Positions 61,609 to 62,349 of a DNA stretch of 62,349 bases are shown here, one piece after another (the first letter of the stretch is position 1; each line of letters begins with the position of its first letter). A program made the position numbers and the translations under genes. This DNA is from Candidatus Saccharimonadota bacterium (GTDB lineage Bacteria > Patescibacteriota > Saccharimonadia > Saccharimonadales > Saccharimonadaceae), in contig JAFRJN010000013.1 of the NCBI GenBank assembly GCA_017432225.1, positions 1-62,349 on the forward strand. The letters are read 5' to 3'. The notes below the pieces were generated by a model, which was not told the origin of the DNA, ran no database searches, and saw only the letters and a program-made list of their open reading frames with translations.

Positions 61609-62349
61609 AGTACATCAAAAGTGAATTCCATTTCAAGATTTGATAATAACATTAGATTTAATAGTCATGCTCGTCTAATTGGTGCGTCTTCCGCTATTTT
61701 GCTTTTGTCGCTTCTGACCCTTACTGTTCTTCCAGTTGTCCATAATGATGATTCTGCTGATGCTGCTACCGGTACCGCCACACAGTCTAGTACCACCGTT
61801 TCAGTTAGTACCGCCACCGCCAGTGTAGATCTCACGGCCACCAGTACGGACGGGACCTTTGCTACTTCTACTGGCTCTGGCATCGCATCCTTTGACGTCA
61901 CCACGACTAACTATACAGGCTACACTCTCACCATTGAAGCAGATGATGATGACGGCACCCTTACTAATGGTTCTGGCGGAACATTCACTTCCATTTCTTC
62001 CGTGATGGACGAAAAGACCTTTGATGATTCTACTTATAATGGCAAATGGGGCTACAAGCCAAGCAAAATGAATGGTGTAGAAAACGTCGGCTTCTGGCCA
62101 TCACCTACTACTACTGCTACTACTCTTGATACTACTAAAGTAGCTAACACCACAGCTAATACTTATACTATCGCCCTCGGTGCCAGAGCCTCTGCCTCCC
62201 AAGCTGCAGGAACTTATAGCAAGACTGTCACTATCACTGCTACATCCAACCCAGCGAACTATTCTATTACCTACAAAGACGACACCAGCGATAGCACGGT
62301 AAAGAATATCCCGGATGCCACCACTTCTACTACTTCTGGGACGTCCATC
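61483..62349 (+). CDS. Secreted Thr/Ser-rich surface protein (partial, runs off the window)
   Basis: The frame is open to the window edge (289 codons). From ATG 61483 (AAAGG 6 bases upstream) there is a 65-residue polar N-terminus, then a membrane/signal segment SSAILLLSLLTLTVLPVV, then a Thr/Ser-rich beta domain: FDVTTTNYTGYTLTIEADDD, KWGYKPS and ASQAAGTYSKTVTITATSNP, the same pattern as the 48377 protein. Codons 12-42 coincide with a strong RNA helix (61515-61608), so an in-frame GTG at 61621, just after that helix, is an alternative start giving a more ordinary signal peptide, though without a good Shine-Dalgarno site. Confidence 0.78.
   Translation, partial: MSKVIQKINFELHRGRGDKSSDPYSYRTNFLTKLRGLRARCSSTSKVNSISRFDNNIRFNSHARLIGASSAILLLSLLTLTVLPVVHNDDSADAATGTATQSSTTVSVSTATASVDLTATSTDGTFATSTGSGIASFDVTTTNYTGYTLTIEADDDDGTLTNGSGGTFTSISSVMDEKTFDDSTYNGKWGYKPSKMNGVENVGFWPSPTTTATTLDTTKVANTTANTYTIALGARASASQAAGTYSKTVTITATSNPANYSITYKDDTSDSTVKNIPDATTSTTSGTSI

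Overview
The window (62,349 bases, about half G+C) looks like a chromosomal housekeeping segment of a reduced-genome bacterium of the Candidate Phyla Radiation (Patescibacteria), most probably a Saccharibacterium (TM7). The reasons are Gram-positive-like but divergent informational proteins, a split and thinned-out ribosomal-protein locus, Lys/Ala-rich tails on many proteins, surface proteins of a type common in these lineages, very short intergenic spaces, and normal use of TGA as a stop (which argues against code-25 relatives). The phylum is inferred from protein content; no search was run.

Layout. 1-640: 3' end of 23S rRNA, spacer, 5S rRNA, terminator. 647-815: a long near-perfect palindrome. 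807-7046: nusA, RNase J, rarA, a DUF4282-like membrane protein, murI and a DUF167 protein. 7045-7374: a tRNA cluster (Phe, Lys, Val) on the minus strand. 7422-9979: a CxxC membrane protein plus DsbA-like pair facing hisS. 10265-16506: an Rpf-like G5/transglycosylase protein, rsmA, serS, hpf, secA. 16550-21557: an M16 peptidase, murD, dusB, a small orphan, prfB. 21685-28250: ribosomal block 1 (L3, L4, L23, L2, S19, L22, S3, L16, S17, L14, L24, L5, S14, S8). 28308-34259: leuS, a SpoU methyltransferase, an orphan, a glutaredoxin-like protein, L32-like, nusB, Nudix, rnc. 34284-36598: rpsP, khpA and three orphans, one sigma-region-4-like. 37086-44355: rpoB and rpoC. 44615-47494: an orphan, then ribosomal block 2 (L6, L18, S5, L15). 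47561-57824: FKBP, a surface protein, exonuclease I, L-lactate dehydrogenase, a Pro-rich tail-anchored protein, metG, an aquaporin, and a two-gene membrane/surface operon. 57886-61203: pheS and pheT. 61277-62349: a highly structured leader and the start of a second surface protein, cut by the window edge.

How it works together. Most genes serve transcription, translation and RNA processing. Energy metabolism is represented by a fermentative lactate dehydrogenase. Envelope functions are SecA, MurI/MurD, a DsbA-like oxidoreductase, an FKBP foldase, a muralytic protein and surface proteins. No phage, insertion sequence or CRISPR array was seen.

Most notable. (1) About 16 genes have a TATAAT-type -10 element ending exactly 6 (sometimes 7) bases before the start codon, so their mRNAs should be leaderless; genes in the ribosomal blocks instead use Shine-Dalgarno sites. 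(2) The RNA polymerase beta' subunit has lost the cysteines of both usual zinc sites. (3) Several unexplained structured leaders or small-RNA candidates occur, chiefly 61277-61608 upstream of a surface protein, a pseudoknot leader before rplC, and small transcription units at 10114-10240 and 36729-36848. (4) Strong antisense promoters lie inside rarA and at the end of secA.
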